NCBI RefSeq assembly: GCF_000314995.1
Contig: NZ_BAEO01000024.1
Span: forward strand, 1 to 64,000
DNA from: Paraglaciecola arctica BSs20135
GTDB taxonomy: Bacteria; Pseudomonadota; Gammaproteobacteria; Enterobacterales; Alteromonadaceae
DNA: 64,000 nt
Reading direction: 5' to 3'
Position 1 is the first letter of the stretch; every line of letters starts with the position of its first letter. The notes under the pieces were generated by a model. The model ran no database searches. It saw only the letters and a list, made by a program, of their open reading frames with translations, and had not been told where the DNA came from. Made by a program: the position numbers and the translations under genes. Below, piece after piece: positions 17,570 through 28,160 of this stretch.

Positions 17570-18607
17570 GTGGCTGAAGAAGAACAAACCGAAGATACGG
17601 GTTATGACGTTAGTAAATTAGAAGGCGTTGATAAGGCTGCTATTTTACTACTAAGTTTGACCGAAGATGATGCGGCGCAAATTCTAAAACATTTAGAGCC
17701 AAAGCAAGTGCAAAAGTTAGGTCAAGCTATGGCTCAGATTGATGATATGACTCAGGCGAAAATTACTGCGGTTCATAAACATTTTATCGAAGAAATTCAA
17801 AACTACAGCACTATTGGATTCCAGAGCACAGATTTTGTGAAACGTGCGCTTACCTCTGCATTAGGCGAAGACAAAGCGGCGAACTTAATTGATCAAATTT
17901 TGATGGGCACAGGTGCCAAAGGCCTAGATTCATTAAAATGGATGGATTCAAAACAAGTGGCCAGTATTATTCGTAACGAGCATCCACAAATTCAAACTAT
18001 TGTTATGTCGTATTTAGATGCTGAGCAATCAGCGGAAATTCTCAGTCAGTTCCCAGAAAAAGTTCGTCTGGACTTAATGATGAGAGTCGCGAATTTGGAA
18101 GAAGTGCAACCTGCCGCATTACAAGAATTAAACGAAATTATGGAAAAACAGTTTGCTGGTCAAGCGGGTACACAAGCCGCGAAAATGGGCGGCTTAAAAT
18201 CTGCAGCTGACATCATGAACTACCTAGATACCAATATCGAAGGTCAGTTGATGGACGCCATCCGCGAGCAAGACGAAGAAATGAGCCAGCAGATCCAAGA
18301 CTTGATGTTTGTGTTTGATAACTTGGCTGATGTCGATGACAGGGCAATTCAAGCTATTCTGCGCGAAGTGCAACAAGACGCATTACTTAAAGCGATTAAA
18401 GGTGCAGAAGGCGAATTAAAAGAAAAAATCACCAAAAATATGTCAAAACGAGCGGCCGAAATGTTGCTTGATGACCTTGAAGCCATGGGGCCTGTGCGTA
18501 TTAGTGAAGTGGAAACAGCGCAGAAAGAAATACTCTCTGTGGCAAGACGTTTGGCTGACGCAGGTGAAATTATGTTGGGCGGCGGCGGTGGCGATGAGTT
18601 TTTGTAA
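17570..18607 (+). CDS. fliG: FliG, flagellar motor switch protein
   Basis: A 345-residue C-ring protein with GTG start. The N-terminal domain (VDKAAILLLSL) binds FliF, a middle domain has the EHPQ motif, and the C-terminal domain carries the charged torque helix (DDRAIQAILREVQQDALLKAIK) that meets the stator. Length is near the usual 330-350. It follows fliF after 37 bases in the operon. Confidence 0.96.
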   Translation: MAEEEQTEDTGYDVSKLEGVDKAAILLLSLTEDDAAQILKHLEPKQVQKLGQAMAQIDDMTQAKITAVHKHFIEEIQNYSTIGFQSTDFVKRALTSALGEDKAANLIDQILMGTGAKGLDSLKWMDSKQVASIIRNEHPQIQTIVMSYLDAEQSAEILSQFPEKVRLDLMMRVANLEEVQPAALQELNEIMEKQFAGQAGTQAAKMGGLKSAADIMNYLDTNIEGQLMDAIREQDEEMSQQIQDLMFVFDNLADVDDRAIQAILREVQQDALLKAIKGAEGELKEKITKNMSKRAAEMLLDDLEAMGPVRISEVETAQKEILSVARRLADAGEIMLGGGGGDEFL

Positions 18608-18637
18608 TATAGCCGTTAGTTTTAAGGCAAATAAAGT

Positions 18638-19420
18638 ATGACCACAGATGAGCAAGATGATGAATTCCAAGCATGGGATTTACCCTATGTTGAAGATATC
18701 AATCAAGATACGCTTGACAACAAAACCAATGCATTGAATCGTAAATCTGATTGGAAGTACGAGCCCCCTGAAGTAGAAATAGAGATATTACCCCCCACAG
18801 CTGAAGAAATCGAAGAGATTCGAGCTGCAGCCCATGCCGAGGGATTTTCTCAAGGTCAGCAAGAAGGTCATGCTCAAGGGGCCGAAGAGGGATTTGCCAA
18901 AGGGCACGAAGAAGGTTTAGCTAAAGGTTTAGAAGAAGGTACCCAACAAGGTTTAGTGACTGGCGAAGAGCAAGTTCAGCAACATGTGGCCAGTTGGATA
19001 TCCTTGCTTGATAGTCTTCAAAATCCAGTAGCGAATGTCGAGCAAGAACTTGAAAAAGAACTGGTGCTTTTAGCAGTGAGTCTAGCCAAAGGTGTGATAC
19101 GCAGTGAGGTAAAAACCAATACTGATCTTATCTTTCAGGCTTTAAGTGAGGGATTAAAAGCCTTACCGATCCAAGAAAAACATTACCAAATCCATTTGCA
19201 TCCCGATGATATTGAGTTAGTTAATAACCATTTTAGCCCTGAAGAAATCACTAAACATCGTTGGGATTTTATTGGATCTCCTGAATTATCAGCGGGGGGA
19301 TGTGAAATTGTCACTCAATCAAATGCTGTTGATATTACGGTAGAGCGGCGAGTCAAAGATATCATAGACAAATTCCTGTTAGAACAAGGTTTGAGTCATG
19401 TTAGCGAAAGTGACGAGTAA
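18638..19420 (+). CDS. fliH: FliH, regulator of the flagellar export ATPase
   Basis: A 260-residue protein with a central run of GxxxG-type repeats (about residues 65-110, such as GHAQGAEEGFAKGHEEG), the hallmark of FliH. The C-terminal FliI-binding domain follows. It holds the export ATPase FliI at the export gate. Three bases separate it from fliI. Confidence 0.93.
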   Translation: MTTDEQDDEFQAWDLPYVEDINQDTLDNKTNALNRKSDWKYEPPEVEIEILPPTAEEIEEIRAAAHAEGFSQGQQEGHAQGAEEGFAKGHEEGLAKGLEEGTQQGLVTGEEQVQQHVASWISLLDSLQNPVANVEQELEKELVLLAVSLAKGVIRSEVKTNTDLIFQALSEGLKALPIQEKHYQIHLHPDDIELVNNHFSPEEITKHRWDFIGSPELSAGGCEIVTQSNAVDITVERRVKDIIDKFLLEQGLSHVSESDE

Positions 19421-19423
19421 GTT

Positions 19424-20758
19424 ATGTCTACCGCTATGTTGGAACGGATAAAAAGGCTTAAAGATCAAGTACCGCAAGCGCCGATTGTTGCCTGTGGCAA
19501 ACTAGTACGCGGCATAGGGCTAACGCTCGAAGCTGTAGGTTGTCAAATGCCTGTCGGCAGTCAGTGCTTGATCCAAACAATGGAAGGTGAAATCGAAGCA
19601 GAAGTAGTAGGTTTTGCTGAAAATATTACTTATTTGATGCCGACAGAAGCTGTCAAAGGCATAGTGCCTGGCTCACGTGTGCAACCTCTCAATCGTGAAC
19701 AAGGATTGGCTGTCGGTATGGATCTACTTGGTCGTGTTGTAGATGGCAATGGTCAACCTTTGGATGGTTTAGGCCCTATCAAAGCAGAAAAACGTGTGCC
19801 CTTATCTAGGCCTCCAATGAATCCGCTACTGCGTAAACCTATTACCCAACCTTTAGATGTAGGGGTAAGAGCAATTAATTCTATTGTGACCGTTGGCTTG
19901 GGTCAGCGTATGGGCTTATTTGCTGGCAGTGGCGTAGGTAAAAGTGTGTTGATGGGCATGATGACTCGTGGCACCGCAGCTGATGTAGTGGTAGTTGGCT
20001 TGGTAGGAGAACGAGGCAGAGAAGTAAAAGAGTTTATACAAGATATTTTGGGCGAAGAAGAGCGGGCAAAATCAGTGGTGGTGGCAGCGCCAGCCGATAC
20101 GTCGCCGCTTATGCGTTTAAAAGGTTGTGAAACCGCCGTTACTATCGCCGAATATTTTCGAGATAAAGGTTTAAATGTATTACTACTGATTGATTCCCTT
20201 ACACGTTATGCCATGGCGCAACGTGAAATTGCCCTAGCTGTAGGTGAGCCTCCCGCAACAAAAGGTTATCCGCCCTCGGTATTCGCCAGATTACCAGCAC
20301 TAGTAGAGCGCGCGGGTAATGGTAGCGAAAACCAAGGGTCGATTACTGCTTTTTATACAGTATTAACTGAGGGAGACGATTTACAAGATCCCATAGCCGA
20401 TGCTGCAAGAGCAATCTTGGACGGACATATTGTGCTATCCAGAGATTTGGCAGATTCGGGTCATTATCCAGCAATTGATATTGAGTCCTCAATCAGTCGA
20501 GTCATGCCTATGGTGGTATCTGAAGAGCATGTGCTTGGGGCTAGACGTATTCGCCAAGTGTATTCAAATTACCAGCGTAACCGTGACTTAATCAGTATTG
20601 GTGCATACAGCAAAGGTACTGATCCTAGAATTGATTTAGCCATTAATGCAGAGCCTGCAATCAACGCTTTTTTACAGCAAGGTATGCAACAAATTATAGA
20701 TTTTGAGCACAGTATCGCTGACATGGCTACCTTAAGTGGTGGATTGGGTAAGGCATAA
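19424..20758 (+). CDS. fliI: FliI, flagellum-specific export ATPase
   Basis: A 444-residue ATPase related to the F1 beta subunit. Walker A AGSGVGKS is at 167-174, and the GERGREV and Walker [10 protein letters not shown] segments follow. It energises export of flagellar axial proteins with FliH and FliJ. Length matches the family. The end lies within 10 bases of the fliJ start. Confidence 0.96.
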   Translation: MSTAMLERIKRLKDQVPQAPIVACGKLVRGIGLTLEAVGCQMPVGSQCLIQTMEGEIEAEVVGFAENITYLMPTEAVKGIVPGSRVQPLNREQGLAVGMDLLGRVVDGNGQPLDGLGPIKAEKRVPLSRPPMNPLLRKPITQPLDVGVRAINSIVTVGLGQRMGLFAGSGVGKSVLMGMMTRGTAADVVVVGLVGERGREVKEFIQDILGEEERAKSVVVAAPADTSPLMRLKGCETAVTIAEYFRDKGLNVLLLIDSLTRYAMAQREIALAVGEPPATKGYPPSVFARLPALVERAGNGSENQGSITAFYTVLTEGDDLQDPIADAARAILDGHIVLSRDLADSGHYPAIDIESSISRVMPMVVSEEHVLGARRIRQVYSNYQRNRDLISIGAYSKGTDPRIDLAINAEPAINAFLQQGMQQIIDFEHSIADMATLSGGLGKA

Positions 20759-20768
20759 TGATAAACTA

Positions 20769-21209
20769 ATGGCGCAATCTCAATTACAGATGGTCGCAGA
20801 CTGGGAGCGGCAAAAAGAACAGAAACTGGTGCAAGATTTTCAGTTGGCCCAACAGTTTGCCCAAGATAACAAGCAAAAACTTTCTGGATTAGAAAACTAC
20901 CGTTTAAATTATTTACGGGAAGCTCAATTACGGGCAAAACAAGGCGTTGGTAGTGTCATCTTTGGTCAACATCAACAATTTATTGGTAAGTTAGATAAAG
21001 CCTGTGAAATGCAATTGCATACTTTAAATCAGGCGGTAAGAGTGGCCGACCAAAGACGAATGTTATGGATGGCACAACAACGAAAACGTAAAGCCGTAGA
21101 AATGTTGCTGGATAAACAACACAAAGCCAAATTAAAGCGGGAAGACAAGCTTGAGCAAATAATGCTGGATGAACTGTCACTGCAAAAATTTATGCGCAAG
21201 AGAGGATAA
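20769..21209 (+). CDS. fliJ: FliJ, flagellar export chaperone
   Basis: A 146-residue, strongly charged, coiled-coil protein of FliJ size with Q-, K- and R-rich helices throughout. The ATG at 20769 is preferred to an upstream in-frame start that would overlap fliI. It is the last gene of the fliE operon, matching the gammaproteobacterial order fliEFGHIJ. Confidence 0.85.
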   Translation: MAQSQLQMVADWERQKEQKLVQDFQLAQQFAQDNKQKLSGLENYRLNYLREAQLRAKQGVGSVIFGQHQQFIGKLDKACEMQLHTLNQAVRVADQRRMLWMAQQRKRKAVEMLLDKQHKAKLKREDKLEQIMLDELSLQKFMRKRG

Positions 21210-21230
21210 TACAAGTTACCAAGGAAAAAG

Positions 21231-21247
21231 TTGGAATGTTCTTTGCT
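21231..21247 (+). promoter_or_regulatory. Probable sigma-54 promoter for the fliK operon
   Basis: TTGGAATGTTCTTTGCT keeps the -24 TTGG and -12 TTGCT with 10 bases between GG and GC. It is in the 183-base gap between fliJ and fliK. Confidence 0.6.
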
Positions 21248-21392
21248 GAGTCATACATACACACACAATATAATGGTTAATTTAAAGCTGAGCTTAGAGT
21301 GAAAATGTCAAGTTAAAATGGCATGGTAAAGAATAAATAGCTTATGAATCAGCAGTTTAACCTAAACGTCTCAGTTCGAGGGATAATAAATA

Positions 21393-23627
21393 ATGATGCA
21401 ACATGTTGCCACAACTAAATCAGAAATTGCCGCTTTTGCCACTGGTACGGGGTCAAATTCAATTAGTGGTACTGATTCTAATGAACAGTTTGGCAAGTTA
21501 TTGCAAGATCAAAACTCCCCAAATTCGTTTGCTGCTAAATCTGATGGACCACCTCCCCACTCGCCAAGAAAACTTATGTTGCAACAATCTCTTGACGAAA
21601 TGGAGAAAGCTCCTATTTCAGCTGATAAAGAGAGTAAAAAACTGCAGCAAAAAAACACTTCAAATGAGCTTATAGAAATTCAAGACGCACATAAATCAAG
21701 CTCATCACAACACAAAACTGCGGTGCAATCTGCCACTCAAGATAATGCTGCTGATAATAGTTTAGAAGGTCATGGTGAAGTAAATGGTGAACTAGAAGTT
21801 GCTAATACAGAAGCAGAGTTGCTTTTAACCTCAAAACAAAACGATTTTGAAGCAGATAATAATGATGCTCAAGAATGGGTAACATTAGTTGATAACCTGC
21901 AAAAACTGGTGGATATTTCGCGACTTACTAATACACCTTCAGTTGATAGTGAGGTTGAATCTTTAGATGTATTGGCGGATGAATTAATATTATCCCAAAA
22001 AGTTGCTCAAGATCTGTTGGAGCTTAGTGCCGATTCAGAGATGCCAGAACCTCTACAAACAGGTTTTGTAGATGACGAAAATGTCAGCAAGGATGATCTT
22101 GGATCCCTTGCTGCCAAAGAGGAAAACCAAGCTAGCCTAGCCATATTGATTCAGCAGGCATTAGAAAAATTGTCTGCCGAGGGTGATACTGGCCAAGAGT
22201 CGTCTAATGATATCCAACAAAAGACGGCTGAATTATTGTTAGCACAACCTGAAGTTTTACAAAGTTTGCTTAATCAACTGCAGAACGTCAGTCAAAAAAA
22301 TGGCTCTGACACTGCGGAGCAAAAAACGCTTGATACAACAATAGATAACGTTATTAAAAAAGACTCAGCGTTAGCAAATCAGCAAATTGAAACCAACGGA
22401 CAAGTAGACCTAACTTTAGGTGAAAATAAAGCGCTGCTGAGCACCTTATTAGATGGCTCTGAATTAGATGGCTCTGAAATTAACAAAAACGGTGTACAAG
22501 AAACCGTTAAATCGGCTAAGCCTGTTTTTTCTGATGCACCGGAAAAATTAGTGCAAGCCCAGCAAGTTGAGACGTTATTACCAAAATTAGGATCTGTATC
22601 CGAGCAAGACGATATACTTGAGCAAGATGTTCACGTTGCGCCTAATAATTCACTTAACTCGAATAAAACCGAGAAAGTAGCTAATAATAACGACATAAAA
22701 AACATTTTAAACTTGTCTGATAATAAGCTAGATAAGGTATTGGAGAATATTGCCCAGCGCGTGTTTGATACTAAAAATACTAACGAGACTATAAGCCCGG
22801 AACAGCTAGCTCAGCAGGCAGTTATGCCTAAGACGACTGAAATCACTAATTTAGTCGGATCTTCGTCAAAAGATTTTATTGCCGAGTTAAAGTCGAGCTT
22901 AGAAGAGTTTAAAAGTCAGTTATCTCAAGGCAGAGAGCCGGGTATGGATTTAAAAGCCTTAGTAGCAGATGCGTTAGCAAAAACAACCGACACCTCCGTT
23001 GTTAGCAAAGCCCCTGTAAACTTAGAACAGGCGCTTAACAATGTATCGCAATTACTCGATTTTGCACAAACAATGAACCGGGCGATTGAGCATCATCACG
23101 ACCAAACTTATAGTGCTTCATTAAGAGATGTCGCACAAATTCAAGGTGAACAAAGTAAACAAATTCAATTAAATCAGTTTGAGAGCAAATTCGATAAAGC
23201 CATTAATATAGCTAAACCAGAAGGCCATCAGCAGTTAGCTGAAAAAGTCCGCTGGATGGTGAATACTAAAAATCTAGTGGCTGAAATTCGACTTGACCCT
23301 GCTGAATTAGGGTCGGTGCATGTAAAAGTGGCAGTGTCAGGAGAGTCAGCAACGGTGAATTTTGTGGTTCAATCACAACTTGCACGAGATGCCGTTGACA
23401 ATGCCACTCCTAGATTAAGAGAAATGTTGGCTGAAAAAGGCATAGAACTAGGCCAATCTTCAGTGCGTCAAGAAAGTGATGGTCAGCAAGGCCAGGGGGA
23501 TGGTGAATTCTCCGGGCAGGGTGGCAGCGGTAATGAGGAGCTTGAAAATCTTGAGGGACCTGAGCAAGTTTTAGCCCAGCAAAATATTGTTAATGGTGCC
23601 TTAGGGGGAATTGATTATTTTGTCTAG
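21393..23627 (+). CDS. fliK: FliK, hook-length control protein
   Basis: A 744-residue FliK. The long N-terminal two thirds are acidic, low in complexity and rich in Q, N, S and D, acting as a molecular ruler. The C-terminal Flg_hook domain (about 625-700) includes VAEIRLDPAELGSVHVKV, the conserved segment that switches export specificity through FlhB. It is longer than the E. coli protein (375 aa), as is common in marine relatives. Two adjacent ATG codons (21393 and 21396) could start it. The tail is GQ/GE-rich. Confidence 0.92.
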   Translation: MMQHVATTKSEIAAFATGTGSNSISGTDSNEQFGKLLQDQNSPNSFAAKSDGPPPHSPRKLMLQQSLDEMEKAPISADKESKKLQQKNTSNELIEIQDAHKSSSSQHKTAVQSATQDNAADNSLEGHGEVNGELEVANTEAELLLTSKQNDFEADNNDAQEWVTLVDNLQKLVDISRLTNTPSVDSEVESLDVLADELILSQKVAQDLLELSADSEMPEPLQTGFVDDENVSKDDLGSLAAKEENQASLAILIQQALEKLSAEGDTGQESSNDIQQKTAELLLAQPEVLQSLLNQLQNVSQKNGSDTAEQKTLDTTIDNVIKKDSALANQQIETNGQVDLTLGENKALLSTLLDGSELDGSEINKNGVQETVKSAKPVFSDAPEKLVQAQQVETLLPKLGSVSEQDDILEQDVHVAPNNSLNSNKTEKVANNNDIKNILNLSDNKLDKVLENIAQRVFDTKNTNETISPEQLAQQAVMPKTTEITNLVGSSSKDFIAELKSSLEEFKSQLSQGREPGMDLKALVADALAKTTDTSVVSKAPVNLEQALNNVSQLLDFAQTMNRAIEHHHDQTYSASLRDVAQIQGEQSKQIQLNQFESKFDKAINIAKPEGHQQLAEKVRWMVNTKNLVAEIRLDPAELGSVHVKVAVSGESATVNFVVQSQLARDAVDNATPRLREMLAEKGIELGQSSVRQESDGQQGQGDGEFSGQGGSGNEELENLEGPEQVLAQQNIVNGALGGIDYFV

Positions 23628-23725
23628 TTCGCGAATAAATTTGCAAGTAAATAGCCTAAAGCACTTTGCCAAATTAACTTTGGAGCTGATACTAACGCCA
23701 CGGTTTGATAATTTGAGAATAAAGC

Positions 23726-24247
23726 ATGGCTGAAGAAGAATTAAAAATGGAAGAGGGCGGCAAAAAAAGCAAACTGATTATTATTATTGTTGCTGTTGTT
23801 GTGCTGATTGCAGGTGGCGGTGCCGCTTATTACTTTTTGATGGGGGATGATGGCCCGATGCCGGAAGCTGAAGGTGAAGCTTTAGTGCAAGGGGACGAGG
23901 GCGCTGACTCAACTATCGTTAAAACCGGCACTGCTTTGTATGTCGCTATGCCCAGACCCTTTGTATTTAATGTGCCGGGGTCAACTCGAGACCGCTTAGT
24001 AGAAATTAAAGTGCAGCTAATGATGCGTGGTTCCGATAACGAAGAACAAGCTAAGATGCATATTCCTTTGATTGAAGGTACTTTATTAAAAACCTTTAGT
24101 ACTGCCAATGCTGATGATTTAGTCACCGAGGCGGGAAAAATTGCGATTCGCGATAGCGCATTGAAAGAAGTACAAAAAACCATGATAGGTGTCAGCGGCA
24201 ATCAAACCGTGGAAGAAGTACTATTCACCGGTTTTGTAATGCAATAA
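23726..24247 (+). CDS. fliL: FliL, flagellar basal-body-associated protein
   Basis: A 173-residue protein with one N-terminal membrane segment (IIIIVAVVVLIAGGGAAYYF, ~18-37) and a periplasmic FliL domain (MPRPFVFNV onwards). It associates with the stator and supports torque. It lies 28 bases upstream of fliM. Confidence 0.93.
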   Translation: MAEEELKMEEGGKKSKLIIIIVAVVVLIAGGGAAYYFLMGDDGPMPEAEGEALVQGDEGADSTIVKTGTALYVAMPRPFVFNVPGSTRDRLVEIKVQLMMRGSDNEEQAKMHIPLIEGTLLKTFSTANADDLVTEAGKIAIRDSALKEVQKTMIGVSGNQTVEEVLFTGFVMQ

Positions 24248-24275
24248 CAACTGATTTGTTAATGAGAGAGTTAGA

Positions 24276-25334
24276 TTGAGCGATTTATTATCCCAAGACG
24301 AGATTGATGCACTATTACATGGTGTAGACGATGTTGAGGAAGAAGAAGTTGACAGTGGTGTGTCTGATGGCTCAGCCATGGAATACGACTTCTCTTCTCA
24401 AGACCGGATCGTTCGTGGGCGCATGCCAACCCTTGAAATCGTTAACGAACGTTTTGCTCGGCATATGCGGGTCAGTCTATTTAATATGATGCGTCGTTCG
24501 GCAGAAGTATCTATTAATGGTATCCAAATGATTAAATTTGGAGAGTACATTCACACCTTGTTTGTGCCTACCAGTCTGAATATGGTGCGTTTTCGCCCAC
24601 TCAAAGGCACTGGACTGATTACCATGGAAGCCAGACTAGTCTTTATTTTGGTTGATAACTTTTTTGGTGGTGATGGCCGTTATCACGCAAAAATTGAAGG
24701 CCGAGAGTTTACCCCAACTGAACGGCGTATTATTCAGATGTTATTGAAGCTTATCTTTGAAGATTACAAAGAGGCCTGGGCACCTGTTATGGATGTCTCA
24801 TTTGAATATCTAGACTCTGAAGTTAATCCAGCCATGGCCAACATTGTTAGCCCTACTGAAGTTGTAGTGATCAGCTCATTCCATATAGAGCTAGATGGTG
24901 GCGGTGGTGATTTCCATGTATCCCTGCCATATTCAATGCTGGAGCCAATACGAGAGCTTTTAGATGCCGGTGTACAAAGTGATAAAGAAGACACCGATTT
25001 GCGCTGGAGCAAGGCTTTAAGAGATGAAATTATGGATGTGCAGGTGTCTTTATCTACCCATATGATGGATCTGAAGTTGACTTTAGCAGACATCATGGAG
25101 CTGGAACCAGGTTATGTGATCCCCATCGAAATGCCTGAACATATTACGGTATTAATTGAAGATCTTCCTACTTTCAGAGCTAAATTAGGACGTTCAAGAG
25201 ACAATGTGGCACTTAAGATAATTGAAAAAATTCCGCGCCCGACTTCTGTGAAGTCTGAGCTGCAACTGTTAACTAAAGGTGGTCGAAGAATTGACAGCGA
25301 CGCCGAATTGCAAACCCTTGAAGATGATTGGTAA
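24276..25334 (+). CDS. fliM: FliM, flagellar motor switch protein
   Basis: A 352-residue C-ring protein with a TTG start after GAGAG. The N-terminal peptide LSQDEIDALLHGV is the classical CheY-P binding motif. The CheC-like middle domain and C-terminal SpoA domain follow. The N-terminal peptide is echoed by the repeats in CheA encoded downstream (see the repeat entry). Confidence 0.96.
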   Translation: MSDLLSQDEIDALLHGVDDVEEEEVDSGVSDGSAMEYDFSSQDRIVRGRMPTLEIVNERFARHMRVSLFNMMRRSAEVSINGIQMIKFGEYIHTLFVPTSLNMVRFRPLKGTGLITMEARLVFILVDNFFGGDGRYHAKIEGREFTPTERRIIQMLLKLIFEDYKEAWAPVMDVSFEYLDSEVNPAMANIVSPTEVVVISSFHIELDGGGGDFHVSLPYSMLEPIRELLDAGVQSDKEDTDLRWSKALRDEIMDVQVSLSTHMMDLKLTLADIMELEPGYVIPIEMPEHITVLIEDLPTFRAKLGRSRDNVALKIIEKIPRPTSVKSELQLLTKGGRRIDSDAELQTLEDDW

Positions 25335-25363
25335 TCCCTGTTATCCAGAGTATGGAGTAAATA

Positions 25364-25783
25364 ATGAGTGAAGAAGACGGTTTAGACGATTGGGCTGCGG
25401 CCATGGCTGAGCAAGCTGACGAAGAAGGTAAGACTGAAGGCGCCACTGATGAGTCAGGTTTGGGGGCAGAAGTAGCCGAACTTGAAGAGTTTGATGAAGA
25501 TCGTGAAATAACGCCCACAGAAAAACGTAAGCTCGACACCATTTTAGATATCCCAGTGACTATCTCTATGGAGGTTGGTCGCAGCAATATCAGTATTCGA
25601 AATTTACTGCAATTAAACCAAGGATCTGTAGTGGAACTTGACCGAGTTGCTGGAGAGCCATTAGATGTTTTAGTAAATGGCACGTTGATTGCTCATGGAG
25701 AAGTAGTAGTAGTCAACGATAAATTTGGTATTCGATTAACTGATGTTATTAGCCAACTGGAAAGAATCAAAAAGCTTAGATAG
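25364..25783 (+). CDS. fliN: FliN, flagellar motor switch protein
   Basis: A 139-residue protein with an acidic N-terminal extension and a C-terminal SpoA domain (about 60-135: LDIPVTISMEVGRSNISI and [11 protein letters not shown]). It forms the base of the C ring with FliM. Its end overlaps the likely fliO start by 41 bases. Confidence 0.95.
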   Translation: MSEEDGLDDWAAAMAEQADEEGKTEGATDESGLGAEVAELEEFDEDREITPTEKRKLDTILDIPVTISMEVGRSNISIRNLLQLNQGSVVELDRVAGEPLDVLVNGTLIAHGEVVVVNDKFGIRLTDVISQLERIKKLR

Positions 25784-26252
25784 ACAAATAGCTTATAAAA
25801 CATGGGCTTGGATAGCTCTCGGCTCATGTTTATGTATCTCATTTGAGGCCAATTCGGCGCCTCAAACTCTCTCAAACCCCACTTCAATAGTGTCAATTTT
25901 CCTGTCTTTATTGCTGGTTATTGGCGTTGTTTTTATGTTGGCGTTCCTGATGCGACGGTTTAACGTCACTCAATCTGGCACCTCAAATCTGAAAGTTGTT
26001 GCTTCAATGATGGCTGGAGCAAAAGAAAGGGTCATGGTTATTGAAGTGGCAGGTGAACAACATTTGATAGGTGTTACTGCTCACAATATTAATCATCTGG
26101 CGACCCTAACGACACCTATTGATAATTCGCCAGCATCCTTGTCGGGTAATGATAAGTTCAAAGATAAACTAGCGCTGTTTATGGCCGGTAAAATAAATCC
26201 GGCTATGGCTCCAAATGCTAAAGCAAAAGACACGAGTGGAGAGCAATCATGA
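25743..26252 (+). CDS. fliO: FliO, flagellar export apparatus assembly protein
   Basis: A 169-residue protein with a hydrophobic segment at ~22-38, a membrane segment ([20 protein letters not shown], ~49-68), then a basic cytoplasmic domain ([17 protein letters not shown]) typical of FliO. It helps FliP assemble. The ATG at 25743 gives a 41-base overlap with fliN; no other ATG lies ahead of the membrane segment. The stop overlaps the fliP start by four bases. Exact start uncertain. Confidence 0.85.
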   Translation: MLLANWKESKSLDRQIAYKTWAWIALGSCLCISFEANSAPQTLSNPTSIVSIFLSLLLVIGVVFMLAFLMRRFNVTQSGTSNLKVVASMMAGAKERVMVIEVAGEQHLIGVTAHNINHLATLTTPIDNSPASLSGNDKFKDKLALFMAGKINPAMAPNAKAKDTSGEQS

Positions 26253-27004
26253 AAAAAACATGTTTGAGTCTTTGTTTGATGTTGCTGCTAGGTATTGTTA
26301 GTGGACAGGTTTTGGCTGAACCAGGGATCCCTGCATTGACGCTTACCGATAATCCTGACGGTAGTAAAGATTATACAATGACCTTGCAGGTTGTCGCCAT
26401 CATGACGTCCTTAAGCCTGCTACCCGCATTTGTAATGATGATGACCTCATTTACAAGGATCATTATAGTTCTGTCTATATTGCGTCAAGCCATAGGTTTG
26501 CAGCAATCACCTTCTAACCAAATTCTAATCGGCGTGAGTTTGTTTTTGTCGATGTTTATCATGGCTCCTGTATTTGAAAAGATAAACGAAACAGCACTGC
26601 AACCTTACTTAAACGAAGAAATTACTTCAATTCAGGCCTATGAAATTGGTAAAGAGCCATTACGTGCTTTTATGTTGGCGCAAACTAGGGTTAAAGATTT
26701 GGAAACCTTTGTGCAAATTGGCGGTATGGATGGACAATTTCAAGATCCCGTCGATGTGCCAATGAATGTGCTGATCCCGGCTTTTGTGACCAGCGAATTA
26801 AAAACTGCGTTTCAAATTGGTTTTATGTTGTTTATTCCCTTTTTGATTTTAGATTTAGTGGTTGCCTCGATTTTGATGGCCATGGGTATGATGATGTTGT
26901 CACCGATGATCGTGTCATTACCTTTTAAACTCATGTTATTTGTTTTGGTGGATGGCTGGAATTTAGTTTTTGGTACCTTAGCCAATAGTTTTGGGATGGG
27001 TTAG
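26249..27004 (+). CDS. fliP: FliP, flagellar export gate protein
   Basis: A 251-residue membrane protein with a cleavable-looking signal peptide (residues 1-23, ending GQVLA-EP), then about four membrane segments and the conserved [19 protein letters not shown] stretch. With FliQ and FliR it forms the export channel. Length matches E. coli (245). Confidence 0.96.
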   Translation: MKKTCLSLCLMLLLGIVSGQVLAEPGIPALTLTDNPDGSKDYTMTLQVVAIMTSLSLLPAFVMMMTSFTRIIIVLSILRQAIGLQQSPSNQILIGVSLFLSMFIMAPVFEKINETALQPYLNEEITSIQAYEIGKEPLRAFMLAQTRVKDLETFVQIGGMDGQFQDPVDVPMNVLIPAFVTSELKTAFQIGFMLFIPFLILDLVVASILMAMGMMMLSPMIVSLPFKLMLFVLVDGWNLVFGTLANSFGMG

Positions 27005-27054
27005 CGAATGTTACTTAGTCAAAATAATAGTCAAAAAATCAATAAGGTGCGCCC

Positions 27055-27324
27055 ATGAGCCCAGAAGTCTTTGTTGAAATACTCAAAGAAGCGTTGCAGA
27101 TGGTTATTCTGTTGGTTTCAGCGATTATTCTTCCTAGCTTATTTGTGGGGTTAATTGTTGCTGTGTTTCAAGCTGCCACCTCTATCAACGAACAAACTAT
27201 GAGTTTTTTACCGCGCCTCATTGTCACTTTATTGGCACTTAGTTGGGGAGGGCATTGGCTAGTACAAAAGCTTATGGACTTCTTTTTCACTATGGTAGAG
27301 CGTATTCCCGAAGTAGTGGGTTAG
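27055..27324 (+). CDS. fliQ: FliQ, flagellar export gate protein
   Basis: An 89-residue protein with two membrane hairpin segments. The central motif VGLIVAVFQAATSINEQT is characteristic of FliQ. It lies between fliP and fliR as in other flagellar clusters. Confidence 0.95.
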   Translation: MSPEVFVEILKEALQMVILLVSAIILPSLFVGLIVAVFQAATSINEQTMSFLPRLIVTLLALSWGGHWLVQKLMDFFFTMVERIPEVVG

Positions 27325-27357
27325 CGGTGTTAGTTTTTCAGGCTCGAGGCTAAAGTC

Positions 27358-28143
27358 TTGGATATTGCCACTACTACCATCATGCAGTACTTAGCGGACA
27401 TGCTGTTGCCTTTTATGCGCATCTCGGGGTTATTTGCCTCTATGGTGGGCTTGAGTGCTAAGACCGTGCCGCCAACCACTAGAGCGTTACTCACGTTATT
27501 TTTAACCCTTATTATTATGCCGGTCATCCCACCTGTGCCAATTCCAGCAGCAGAGGTTTTTTCTGTGGGGACTTTTTTATTAGTGATCCAACAGTTAATC
27601 ATTGGTATCGCCTTAGGTTTTTTGTCGAATATGGTACTTAATACTTTTGTGTTAGCGGGCCAAATCGTTGCCTTGCAAACGGGTTTGGGCTTTGCATCTA
27701 TAGTCGATCCTGTAAATGGCATTAATGTGCCAGCAGTGGGGCAGTTTTACCTAATTTTGGCAACCTTATTGTTTTGGGCTTTAGATGGGCACTTAGCCAT
27801 GATCCGTATGGTTGTAATGAGCTTTGAAGCTTTCCCTATTGGAGAAGCCTGGTTTGCCCCTGAACAATTTAGAGATATTGCCCATTGGGCAGGCTGGATG
27901 TTTATTTCAGCTGTGACTATATCTCTGGCGCCGATAGTGTCATTGCTTATTGTTAACTTAGCTTTTGGTGTAATGACCAAAGCGGCGCCGCAATTGAATA
28001 TTTTTAGTATAGGTTTTGCCATCGCACAAATTATGGGACTACTGATAATTTGGTTAACGTTAGACAACTTAACCCATCACTTTGAAGTGATGTGGGATCG
28101 GGCACAGCAGATGATGTGTCAGTTAGTGTTAGTTTGTCCTTAA
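27358..28143 (+). CDS. fliR: FliR, flagellar export gate protein
   Basis: A 261-residue protein with about six membrane segments and a FliR core (MRISGLFASMVGLSAKTVP, later NGINVPAVGQFYLILATLLF). The TTG start at 27358 has GAGG nine bases upstream; the next ATG (27382) would remove little. It completes the FliPQR channel. flhB follows after 17 bases. Confidence 0.93.
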   Translation: MDIATTTIMQYLADMLLPFMRISGLFASMVGLSAKTVPPTTRALLTLFLTLIIMPVIPPVPIPAAEVFSVGTFLLVIQQLIIGIALGFLSNMVLNTFVLAGQIVALQTGLGFASIVDPVNGINVPAVGQFYLILATLLFWALDGHLAMIRMVVMSFEAFPIGEAWFAPEQFRDIAHWAGWMFISAVTISLAPIVSLLIVNLAFGVMTKAAPQLNIFSIGFAIAQIMGLLIIWLTLDNLTHHFEVMWDRAQQMMCQLVLVCP

Positions 28144-28160
28144 ACAAAGGGAGGTAAATC